Shown piece after piece: positions 1 to 6,499 of a DNA stretch of 15,559 nt (the first letter of the stretch is position 1; every line of letters starts with the position of its first letter). The notes under the pieces were generated by a model. It saw nothing but the letters and a program-made list of their open reading frames with translations. It did not search any database and was not told the origin of the DNA. The translations under genes were made by a program, and so were the position numbers. Source of the stretch: JBHEKP01 sp041859375 (lineage in GTDB: Bacteria; Hydrogenedentota; Hydrogenedentia; Hydrogenedentales; CAITNO01); the NCBI GenBank assembly GCA_041859375.1, contig JBHEKP010000119.1, positions 1-15,559 of the forward strand, in the 5' to 3' direction.

Positions 1-12
1 ATGTGATGCTCA

Positions 13-32
13 TCCTTTGAAATTTCAAAGGA
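13..32. repeat. 20-bp perfect AT-rich palindrome downstream of the zinc-ribbon gene
   Basis: The sequence TCCTTTGAAATTTCAAAGGA is its own reverse complement over 20 bases and lies 14 nt past the stop codon of the minus-strand zinc-ribbon gene. It could be a protein-binding site or a poor terminator. As a hairpin it would have almost no loop, and no T-tract follows it on the minus strand, so a classical Rho-independent terminator is not supported. Its role is unknown. Confidence 0.4.
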
Positions 33-46
33 AATGCCCTTATAAT

Positions 47-706
47 TTATTTACGTTCATTCATTTCCATAAATTCACACGTCCACAAACCTTCTTTGCA
101 ACGCATCGTACATATATAGTCAATGCGTATTGGCACTCCAAAAGAATTTTTCGCATCACAGTAACCCCTTACTGAATACACTCCTTTTTCCTGAGTAGGA
201 GATGCTTTGAAATCTAGAAATGGGAAATCGGCAGATGCTGGTGATTTTAGACGGTTTCTTACATGATCTTGCGAAATTATATAGGCAAGTTCAGCTGACC
301 CCCATTGATTAGTTTCCATTTCCTGAACTTGCCTCTTTCTTTGCTCCTCTGCCGATGGCTTAACCATATAACTACATGTTGAGGAAACAATTAAAAAAAG
401 AACGGCAAAAATCATACATCCGACACACCCGTTCTTTGTCTTTTCATCCATTCCAGCCAATAACTGGGGAGAGGATTCAACATTATCAACAATGATCGGA
501 GGTTTTCTAAATGGGTCTGTTTTTTCACGCGCATCCATTTCTGCCTGAATTTGAGCAACAACATCCGGTTCTGATGATGATTTTGAACTTATTGGAATGG
601 GCACAATTATCTGATTACCACAACCGTTACATTTTCCCGTATGTCCTGCATACTTATCCTGAATCGTAAGCGTCTTTCCGCAATGTGGACATTTGATCGT
701 TATCAA
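47..706 (-). CDS. Zinc-ribbon, single-pass membrane protein of unknown function
   Basis: A 219-residue protein I cannot assign to a named family. Residues 6-29 form an N-terminal zinc ribbon (C6-x2-C9 and C26-x2-C29), similar to the short ribbons that head many bacterial membrane proteins. A polar linker follows, then a probable transmembrane segment at about 96-115. The C-terminal part (about 139-213) has the pattern SQDHVRNRLKSPASADFP followed by a beta-rich stretch ending near a Trp-Thr-Cys; similar small modules occur in assorted hypothetical proteins. The start is TTG at 704-706, supported by a Shine-Dalgarno GAGAGGA 7 nt upstream and by a promoter at 757-785. The gene is much more AT-rich than everything to its right, which suggests recent acquisition or a lineage-specific gene. 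The fold parts are reasonably clear; the function is not. Confidence 0.8.
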   Translation of the reverse strand: MITIKCPHCGKTLTIQDKYAGHTGKCNGCGNQIIVPIPISSKSSSEPDVVAQIQAEMDAREKTDPFRKPPIIVDNVESSPQLLAGMDEKTKNGCVGCMIFAVLFLIVSSTCSYMVKPSAEEQRKRQVQEMETNQWGSAELAYIISQDHVRNRLKSPASADFPFLDFKASPTQEKGVYSVRGYCDAKNSFGVPIRIDYICTMRCKEGLWTCEFMEMNERK

Positions 707-720
707 TTTTTTATCCTCTC
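707..720 (-). promoter_or_regulatory. Ribosome binding site that fixes a TTG start
   Basis: The minus strand reads GAGAGGATAAAAAA directly before TTG at 704-706. The GAGAGGA core sits 7 nt from the start codon. No ATG lies near enough to replace it without cutting into the first Cys pair of the zinc ribbon. Confidence 0.7.
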
Positions 721-756
721 TGCTATTGACTTTTTTCGATAACCATCGGTGTCTTA

Positions 757-785
757 AATATAAACAGACCCTCCCTAATTTTCAA
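757..785 (-). promoter_or_regulatory. Sigma70-type promoter for the zinc-ribbon gene
   Basis: On the minus strand, TTGAAA (780-785) is followed by a 17-nt spacer and TATATT (757-762). Each box matches five of six consensus bases and the spacing is ideal. It lies between the sulfatase stop and the TTG start at 706, giving a leader of roughly 45 nt. The region is AT-rich, which raises the chance-match rate, but the gene it precedes is the only plausible target. Confidence 0.6.
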
Positions 786-790
786 CTCGA

Positions 791-823
791 TAGATTAACT
801 TCTTTAACAAGAACAATAATCTA
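791..823 (-). terminator. AT-rich hairpin spanning the sulfatase stop codon
   Basis: TAGATTA and TAATCTA (817-823 and 791-797) form 7 bp, enclosing a second 5-bp stem TTCTT/AAGAA with a GTTA loop. The sulfatase stop codon TAG (821-823) is the outermost part of the stem. There is no downstream T-tract, so it may be a weak terminator, a Rho-related end or an mRNA 3'-end protector rather than a classical terminator. It marks the end of the four-gene operon and sits just before the next gene's promoter. Confidence 0.4.
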
Positions 824-2197
824 CTCATGCTCCCATTTCACAACCCAGGGATCCTTTGTCTCTTCCTGGAAACGCCTGAGTTTTGCCTTCATTGCGTCGA
901 GCAGTTCACGGTGCTCCGGAGCCTCGGCCAGGTTGACGCACTCGTCCGGGTCCGCCTCCAGATCGTAGAGCTCATACTCGGGCCGGTGCAGAAACGCGTC
1001 CACCCGCCGCCGTCCGTACACCTCCGCGCCGCTTTTCAAAAAGGCCTGCCACGTGTCCGACCCCCAAATGTCCGACGCGAAGGGATGGGGCAGTTGATGG
1101 GCGATGTTCCATATGAGCTTGTGCCGTATGCCGCGCACGCAGCGCATGGGATAGTACATGGTCACCTCGTGGAAGGTGTGGGACAGAAAGACCTCCCCGC
1201 GCGCCCCCGCCTCCCCCGAAAGAATCGACGGCAGGAATGACGCGCCGTGGAAGCCCTTTTTTGGGGGTTCCACCCCGGCATAGTCGAGAATGGTGGGCGT
1301 GATGTCGGCCCAGGTGACCAGCCCGTCGCAGACAACACCCCGCGCGGTGGCGTCCGGATGGCGGACCACGCAGGGAAGGTTCACGCCGGGCTCGTAAAGA
1401 TCCGTCTTCGCGCCGGGGAAGGGAGCCCCGTTGTCGGAGACATAGATAATCATCGTCTCCTCCCAGCGGCCCGTTTCCTTCAGCAGTTCAATCAGCCGGA
1501 GCAGCCCGGAGTCGCAGCGCTCGATGGAGCCGTAATAGGCGGCCAGTTCCGCCCGGCATTCGGGCGTGTCCGGAAGATACTCCGGCACCCGCACCGCTGC
1601 CGGATCCACCGGTGCGGAGCCTTCCCTTTTGAAGGGACGGTGCGGCTCCGTGGGGCAGAAGTACAGGAAAAAGGGCGTGTCACTTTTCTCCTCAAAGATT
1701 CCGCGGCATGACTCGGCCATTTCGCTGGGGGCGCCATGGCCGATGGTGCGCTGGAAGTGAAAGGAGGGCTCGGGTCCGACGTGGAATTTGCCGGCGATGG
1801 CGGTTCGGTAGCCCGCATCCCCCAGCAGCACCGGAAGACCCCGCACATTGTCAAAGCACTGGAAATGGTGGTCCGCATGCTGCAACCCGTACTGCCCCGT
1901 GGCGTGGTTGTGCAGGCCGGTGAGGATCACGGAACGGCTGGGGCTGCAACTCGGCGTGGTGCAGAAGGCCCGGGAGAAACGCACACCCCCGGCCGCCAGC
2001 ATGTCCAGGCCCGGTGTGCGCACCACCGTGTTGCCGAAGCATCCCGCATCGTTCCGGCCCTGGTCGTCCGAGACATACAGGATAACGTTGCCCCCGAGCC
2101 GCAGCCCTTCCTGAGCCCGCGCCCCCCGCGCCGTCCGCGCCGCCGCAAGCGCCGCCGCGCCCGCGCCCATGGTCCTCATGAAACCCCGTCTGTTCAT
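821..2197 (-). CDS. Tat-exported sulfatase of the N-sulfoglucosamine sulfohydrolase (SGSH) type
   Basis: A 458-residue type I sulfatase that would hydrolyse a sulfate or sulfamate from a carbohydrate outside the cytoplasm. The N-terminus has a twin-arginine motif (RRGFMR, residues 3-8) and a hydrophobic stretch to about 28. D44 and D45 match the metal ligands. C84 in CSPSR is the Cys converted to formylglycine, with R88 beside it. K137, H139, H186, D255 and N256 complete the active site. Several stretches resemble human SGSH as I recall it, including GQYGLQHADHHF, GKFHVGPE, HEVTMYYPMR and a C-terminal ETKDPWV, so the SGSH subfamily is a stronger call than a generic arylsulfatase. One difference is K264 where recalled SGSH has Arg in GRTNLY. 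The ATG start follows AAAGGAG with 6-nt spacing. It is the last gene of the operon; a maturase (FGE or anSME) is not in this window. The true substrate is unknown. Confidence 0.93.
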   Translation of the reverse strand: MNRRGFMRTMGAGAAALAAARTARGARAQEGLRLGGNVILYVSDDQGRNDAGCFGNTVVRTPGLDMLAAGGVRFSRAFCTTPSCSPSRSVILTGLHNHATGQYGLQHADHHFQCFDNVRGLPVLLGDAGYRTAIAGKFHVGPEPSFHFQRTIGHGAPSEMAESCRGIFEEKSDTPFFLYFCPTEPHRPFKREGSAPVDPAAVRVPEYLPDTPECRAELAAYYGSIERCDSGLLRLIELLKETGRWEETMIIYVSDNGAPFPGAKTDLYEPGVNLPCVVRHPDATARGVVCDGLVTWADITPTILDYAGVEPPKKGFHGASFLPSILSGEAGARGEVFLSHTFHEVTMYYPMRCVRGIRHKLIWNIAHQLPHPFASDIWGSDTWQAFLKSGAEVYGRRRVDAFLHRPEYELYDLEADPDECVNLAEAPEHRELLDAMKAKLRRFQEETKDPWVVKWEHE

Positions 2198-2234
2198 CCG
2201 CTGCTCCTTTCAATACCGGCAAAAACCTTTTCCC

Positions 2235-2738
2235 TCACCGCCACAACGCAAAATACCAGAGGAAGGCGGGGCGGCGGCGCGCCATGCCGCTCCACCCCGC
2301 CAGAAATGTGTGGCGCATGGTGTAATAACGCACCCGGTCACCGTCCGGGGGCGTTTCGCCGTCCACCGTGTATTCCACCCGAAACAGGGGGGTGCCCAGA
2401 AAGCCGCCGCGCATTTCCAGCGACTCGATTTCCACCCGTGTGTCCCCTGCTATTTTCTCCGCCGCCTCGCGCATTTCCTCCCTGGAAAGGCTTCCGTCGC
2501 GCACCTTGTCCATGAGGGGCATGTTTGCCCGCGCGTATTCCGCCATGATTTGCAGGCGCAGGGAATTTGCCGCCTCATCCAGGGTGGCGGTCATTTGGCC
2601 GTGCCGGTGCCAGCCATACCCGGCCAGAGCGGCGGTGATGGCCAGCAAAAGCGCCACCGCCCTCCAACCCGTCACCCTGATGGTGACCGGGGCGGCCTCT
2701 TCATTTGCGCAATGCCTCATCTTTCTTGTCCCCGCCAT
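2235..2738 (-). CDS. Small single-pass membrane protein of unknown function
   Basis: A 167-residue protein I do not recognise. It has a short basic N-terminus, one strong transmembrane segment at about 26-43, and an acidic, probably helical part (about 50-105, rich in Glu, Ala and Arg). A beta-like part follows (about 106-145, with VEYTVDGETPPDGD), and the tail is aromatic (FLWYFALWR). The topology suggests a membrane anchor with an extracytoplasmic domain. ATG at 2738 lies 7 nt after the stop of the metallo-hydrolase gene. An alternative ATG at 2720 has a better-looking GGGGA 8 nt upstream and would trim 6 residues. The stop is TGA at 2235, 37 nt before the sulfatase start, so it is co-transcribed with both neighbours. 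The same frame stays open upstream into the metallo-hydrolase gene, which could lead automatic callers to over-extend it. Confidence 0.7.
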   Translation of the reverse strand: MAGTRKMRHCANEEAAPVTIRVTGWRAVALLLAITAALAGYGWHRHGQMTATLDEAANSLRLQIMAEYARANMPLMDKVRDGSLSREEMREAAEKIAGDTRVEIESLEMRGGFLGTPLFRVEYTVDGETPPDGDRVRYYTMRHTFLAGWSGMARRRPAFLWYFALWR

Positions 2739-2745
2739 GCCGCGC

Positions 2746-3831
2746 CTACTTTTCCGGGGGAGAATAATGGAACGACTCGCCCCAGGCCATGACCACAACA
2801 GGATAATCCGAACGGAGCAGTTCGGGGTAGGTGAGGCCCAGGTATTCCGAATCACCCCAATAGGGAACGCGGTCGTCAAGGGGGTGGCCCAGCTCGTTCT
2901 CATGACCCGGCAGCACCAGGCGCGGGTTGAAGCCCCTGACAATCCGGTGAATCTCGTTGGTCCAGCAGGCGGGCATGAGCACATCCACCTTGTGGTGCCT
3001 TGCCGCCTCATCAATCCAGGCGTAGTCCTCCATGAAGTCGCCCTCGTTGATCTGGTCGCCCATGTGGCAGAAGGACATGCCCTCCGGCGTGAACACCAGC
3101 GAAACATTGTTTTCGGTGGGCTTCATCTGGTGGCCCGGCCACACCACGACACGGAGATCAACTGCGCCGCCGCGCACGGAAAGAGACTGGAGCGTGCGGG
3201 CCTCCCGTTTCATCCGGAGCACACGCGCCCCGATGGGCGACTCCTCCCACAACCCCGGCGGCGCAGCCACCGGCTTCCCCCGGTCCAAAAAGGCCTGCGC
3301 GGTGCGCATGTCCGCGTGATCATCATGGCGGTGGCTGATGAACAGCGCGTCGCACTGATCCGCGAACCGGTCCATGACCGCGTCGGGAAGGGCAAAGTCC
3401 GCCTCCTTAGCGGAATTGCCCCTGACCAGATCAAAGGCGAGGGTCACGGAGGCGGTGCGCACGATGAAACCCATGTTGTAGAGTTTCCAGATCACCGCAC
3501 CCTTTTCCACGCGGGTGTTCTCCAGCGCCGCCAGGGCTTTTTCCGCCCGGCCGTGGAAAAACTCCCGCACCGGCGCGCGACGCGCGGCGTGCTTGTCATG
3601 AAGCACGGCGTCGATCAGCAACAGGGCCGTGCGCCGCTCGCGCGGCTCCGGGTGTTGCGGCGGGCAGCGGTCAAGCGCGGCTGCGGCCTCGCCCAGCAGG
3701 GCCTGCGCCTGGCGGTTCAGATAGGCGTTTTCCTGCGCGTTGAGCACCGGGTCTTCCGGTTCGGAAAAAACCGGCGCCGTGTGCGACATGACCAGCACGA
3801 TCACTCCCGACGCCATCCACGCTCTTTTCAT
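2746..3831 (-). CDS. Exported metallo-beta-lactamase-fold hydrolase
   Basis: A 361-residue protein with a probable signal peptide (about 1-23, cleaved near VFS-EP), a helical N-terminal region (about 25-110) and an MBL domain from about 113 to the end. The metal-binding motif is complete: H167-R-H169-D-D171-H172, with later ligand candidates D259 (CHMGD) and H310 (PGHENE). The layout resembles UlaG-like or L-ascorbate-6-P-lactonase-like MBL proteins rather than true beta-lactamases. The substrate cannot be read from sequence, but the operon suggests a sugar lactone, ester or phosphodiester made during polysaccharide breakdown. The start follows GAGGTGA, which overlaps the stop of the upstream beta-helix gene. 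The two genes are only 4 nt apart, consistent with translational coupling. Confidence 0.85.
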   Translation of the reverse strand: MKRAWMASGVIVLVMSHTAPVFSEPEDPVLNAQENAYLNRQAQALLGEAAAALDRCPPQHPEPRERRTALLLIDAVLHDKHAARRAPVREFFHGRAEKALAALENTRVEKGAVIWKLYNMGFIVRTASVTLAFDLVRGNSAKEADFALPDAVMDRFADQCDALFISHRHDDHADMRTAQAFLDRGKPVAAPPGLWEESPIGARVLRMKREARTLQSLSVRGGAVDLRVVVWPGHQMKPTENNVSLVFTPEGMSFCHMGDQINEGDFMEDYAWIDEAARHHKVDVLMPACWTNEIHRIVRGFNPRLVLPGHENELGHPLDDRVPYWGDSEYLGLTYPELLRSDYPVVVMAWGESFHYSPPEK

Positions 3832-3835
3832 GGGA

Positions 3836-5593
3836 TCACCTCACCTTGACAAATTTCACCGCATCGGCGACGACATTGCCCGCGCCGCGGTTGTTTGTGG
3901 AGACGAATCCGTCCCGTCCCGCGTCAAAGGCAAACTCCCCGAGAAGTTTCCATGCGCCAGCCCCCTCGCGCAGATTCACGGCGCGGGAGACCTCGCCGTC
4001 CCGGTGCCTTACCGTGTAAGGGGCGTCTGTGGCGTGATCATTAAACGGATCGTCGCCGTGCCACACATACACCGCGTACACCCCGGCCTCCCCGAGATCG
4101 GGCCGCCACCGGGCGACGGCCTCCCCCCCGCCCTGCCTGGCCCAGTGGAGCATGGCGGCGTAATCGTTCCCGGCCTTGCCGATCATCCATTCCCCCTCCG
4201 TCTCAAAAGCGCCGCCGTTCATGGCGTCGTCAATGATCACCGCGCCGGACTCCCCCTTCGGGGCCTGCTCCAGATTGAATCCCGCCTGGAGTTTTTCGCC
4301 GACATGGTTCTCGATGCGCGCCGCCCCGCTGAAGGTGTTACCCAGCACAATGCCCCCGGCGGCGCTTTCCTCCGCCAGCACATGGGTGCGCCCCGCGTCC
4401 ATGAACAGGCAGTTGGACACGGAGAAGGTGCCCCCGGCGGCACGGATGCCGACGGGGGCGTTGTTCAGCGGATCGAGTGTGACGAAATGGCAGTTCTCAA
4501 AGGACACGTGGCCCGTTCCCTCAATATCCGCGTGCACCGGCCGGATGAAGGGCTTCTCCCGCGTCGCGCCGAAAAATCCGCATCCGGTGAAACGCACCGG
4601 TCCGCCGTTGCTTTTCCGGACGGTGACCCTCCCGAAAAGCTGGCTGTTCATGAAGGAGACGCCCGCGTGGCCCATGCAGTCGTCCACCAGCACGGCCTCG
4701 GGTCCGATGTCGGAGCCGCTCTGGGTGAGCAGCACGTTGGGCGTCCCCGCCTCCGTTTTGACGAAGTGAAAGCCCACCTTGTAGAAGATGGCGAAACAGT
4801 TGGTCACATACTCCCAGTCGGTGCGCCCGAAGATGAAGGCCTCGGCGTTTTCCGTCACAAACCTGCCGATGGGGTCGTCCTCGCCGGTGTAGCCCCAGAA
4901 TGGCCAGAGATGGACGTTGTAAATCCGTCCAATGTCATAGCACTTGTCCACATAAATCCCCCGGTAAAGGGGATGGGCGTAGAGGTTTTCGATGAAGTGC
5001 CGTCCCGCGGGATGGGTGCCGAAATCCACCGCCTGATAGGGGTTGACCATGAGCACGTCGCGGATGGTGCACTGGTCCGCGCCGCCCTCGGTGGAGGCGA
5101 TGGTCCACGGGTAGGGTTTGGGCGGGTTCTCCCGCACCTGCTCCGGATAAAAGATGGTGATTCCCTTGACGGCGCAGTTGTTGTGCAGCGCGATGAAGGG
5201 CGGCCCCTCCGCGCTGCCGCCGCCCGCCGTGGTGAGCAGCACCGACCCCGGCAACGGCTCCTTTTCCCTGCCGGGGCTCCAGAACTTCGCCGCGTCGGGC
5301 ACCAGTTCCCACACCCCCTGCAGGGTCACATTGGGCAGAAAACGCAGGTTTCCCGTGATGAGATAGTTCCCCCTGGGCACAAACACCGTTCCGCCGCCGG
5401 GGTTCTGGCCCGCCGCATGCAGGGCGTCCTGAAAAGCCCTGGTGTTGTCCGTCACGCCATCGCCCTTGGCGCTGTGCGGCGGCTGGGTGATGTCAATCCA
5501 GCCGGGACCGGGGGCGGGATCCGAAAATGCGGGCAAAGCGGCGCACAGCACCGCAAGACAGGTCCAAAACCCTGAAAAAGAAGAAAGGCGCAT
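3836..5593 (-). CDS. Secreted right-handed beta-helix protein (pectate-lyase superfamily) with golvesin-type C-terminal domain
   Basis: A 585-residue exported protein. Residues 1-24 are a signal peptide. Residues about 32-100 carry the opening motif of the pectate_lyase_3 beta-helix family (AKGDGVTDNTRAFQDAL, then GGGTVFVPRGNYLI). The helix rungs continue to about 440 with repeated short strands and Asn/Cys turns such as SFENCHF and SVSNCLF. Residues about 451-585 match the golvesin or xanthan-lyase carbohydrate-binding-like domain, with VIIDDA, GVYAVYVWH, TDAPYTV and a final ADAVKFV. The family includes lyases and glycosidases, so the cleaved bond is uncertain; it probably acts on an acidic polysaccharide. 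The ATG follows AGGGAG with 8-nt spacing. It is the first gene of the four-gene operon. Confidence 0.85.
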   Translation of the reverse strand: MRLSSFSGFWTCLAVLCAALPAFSDPAPGPGWIDITQPPHSAKGDGVTDNTRAFQDALHAAGQNPGGGTVFVPRGNYLITGNLRFLPNVTLQGVWELVPDAAKFWSPGREKEPLPGSVLLTTAGGGSAEGPPFIALHNNCAVKGITIFYPEQVRENPPKPYPWTIASTEGGADQCTIRDVLMVNPYQAVDFGTHPAGRHFIENLYAHPLYRGIYVDKCYDIGRIYNVHLWPFWGYTGEDDPIGRFVTENAEAFIFGRTDWEYVTNCFAIFYKVGFHFVKTEAGTPNVLLTQSGSDIGPEAVLVDDCMGHAGVSFMNSQLFGRVTVRKSNGGPVRFTGCGFFGATREKPFIRPVHADIEGTGHVSFENCHFVTLDPLNNAPVGIRAAGGTFSVSNCLFMDAGRTHVLAEESAAGGIVLGNTFSGAARIENHVGEKLQAGFNLEQAPKGESGAVIIDDAMNGGAFETEGEWMIGKAGNDYAAMLHWARQGGGEAVARWRPDLGEAGVYAVYVWHGDDPFNDHATDAPYTVRHRDGEVSRAVNLREGAGAWKLLGEFAFDAGRDGFVSTNNRGAGNVVADAVKFVKVR

Positions 5594-5639
5594 GGGCTAA
5601 GCTCCCTGCGGCGTGGCTGTCAACGCCGCAACCGTGGCC

Positions 5640-5668
5640 AGTATAACCGAGACCGGACCGCCCGTAAA
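5640..5668 (-). promoter_or_regulatory. Promoter of the beta-helix/sulfatase operon
   Basis: On the minus strand TTTACG (5663-5668) is separated by 17 nt from TATACT (5640-5645). The -10 box matches five of six consensus bases and the -35 four of six. The predicted transcript would begin about 40 nt before the ATG at 5593. The intergenic region is short and GC-rich, so this TATACT stands out. Confidence 0.55.
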
Positions 5669-5680
5669 GGCGCGGCCGGC

Positions 5681-5709
5681 TTGCATGGAACAACCGCCGT
5701 CCTTAGACT
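5681..5709 (+). promoter_or_regulatory. Possible weak promoter of the natA/natB-CPBP pair
   Basis: TTGCAT (5681-5686), a 17-nt spacer and TAGACT (5704-5709) precede the ATPase start at 5750. The match is modest (three and four of six bases). It is proposed mainly because the genes to the left are divergent, so the plus-strand pair needs a start of transcription somewhere in this 156-nt gap. Confidence 0.3.
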
Positions 5710-5749
5710 GTTGATGTGAAACGCGGCCTTGGGAAGAACGGAACCGTCC

Positions 5750-6499
5750 ATGCTTCAGGCTGAACAACTCACCAAAATATTCCGCGCCCCAAGAGGCGGC
5801 CGGGTGGAGGCCGTGCGCGGGGCCAGCCTCACCGTCGCGCCGGGCGAGGTGTTCGGCCTGCTGGGCCCCAACGGCGCGGGCAAAACCACCCTGCTGCGCA
5901 TGCTGGCCACCATAATCACGCCCACCTCGGGCCGCTGCCTGGTGAACGGCATAGACACGCAGGACGCGCCGGACCGCATCCGGGGGCTGATCGGTTTCCT
6001 GTCGGGCAACACGAAACTCTACGGGCGGCTTACGGGCAGGGAGGTGCTCGCCTATTTCGGCAGCCTGCACGGCATGGAAAAGGCGGACGCCGCACGGAGA
6101 ACGGACGAAATTTGCGGCATCCTTGACATGTCCGGATTTATTGACCGGCGCTGCGACACCCTTTCGACCGGCCAGACGCAGAAGGTGTCCATCGCGCGGG
6201 TGATGCTGCACGATCCGCCCCTGCTCATCCTGGACGAGCCCACGCTGGGGCTGGACATCATGACCAGCGAGGCCATCCTTTCCTTCATCCGGGACGCGCG
6301 CGGGCGGGGCCGCGCAATCCTCTTCTCCACCCACCAGATGACCGAGGCGGAGACCCTCTGCGACCGCGTGGGCATGATCCACAAGGGGGTGCTCTTCGCC
6401 ACGGGCGCCAAGGCGGCGCTGAACGAAAGCGCCGGAACGGACAACCTGCGCGACGCCTTCCTGGCAATGGTGCGCCGCAGGGAGGCGGACGGCGCATGA
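5750..6499 (+). CDS. natA: ABC transporter ATP-binding protein, NatA type
   Basis: A 249-residue ABC ATPase that powers the membrane partner encoded next. Walker A is GPNGAGKTT (39-47) with K45. The signature is LSTGQ (138-142), the Thr variant often seen in NatA-like proteins. Walker B is LLILDEP (158-164) with E163, and the H-loop is H195 (STHQMTEAE). A short C-terminal tail follows with no extra domain. I start at ATG 5750 (MLQAEQLTKIF), which aligns with the usual family N-terminus; an in-frame TTG at 5729 would add 7 residues. The stop overlaps the permease start as ATGA, so the two are co-translated. NatAB of Bacillus exports sodium, but this family also includes exporters of peptides and drugs, so the substrate is open. 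Confidence 0.92.
   Translation: MLQAEQLTKIFRAPRGGRVEAVRGASLTVAPGEVFGLLGPNGAGKTTLLRMLATIITPTSGRCLVNGIDTQDAPDRIRGLIGFLSGNTKLYGRLTGREVLAYFGSLHGMEKADAARRTDEICGILDMSGFIDRRCDTLSTGQTQKVSIARVMLHDPPLLILDEPTLGLDIMTSEAILSFIRDARGRGRAILFSTHQMTEAETLCDRVGMIHKGVLFATGAKAALNESAGTDNLRDAFLAMVRRREADGA

Noticed and set aside
2739..3107. Upstream extension of the small membrane protein over the MBL gene
   Set aside because: The added residues are an out-of-frame reading of the MBL gene. Starts at 2738 or 2720 give a sensible membrane protein directly after the MBL stop.
2368..3849. Long open plus-strand frame (493 codons) antisense to the MBL and small membrane genes
   Set aside because: Its translation is rich in His, Arg, Gly and Pro with no domain, as expected for the antisense of GC-rich genes. 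The minus-strand genes have clear motifs.
3740..5575. Long open plus-strand frame (611 codons) antisense to the beta-helix gene
   Set aside because: No recognisable domain or ribosome site. The minus strand has a signal peptide, beta-helix and golvesin domain in the same place.
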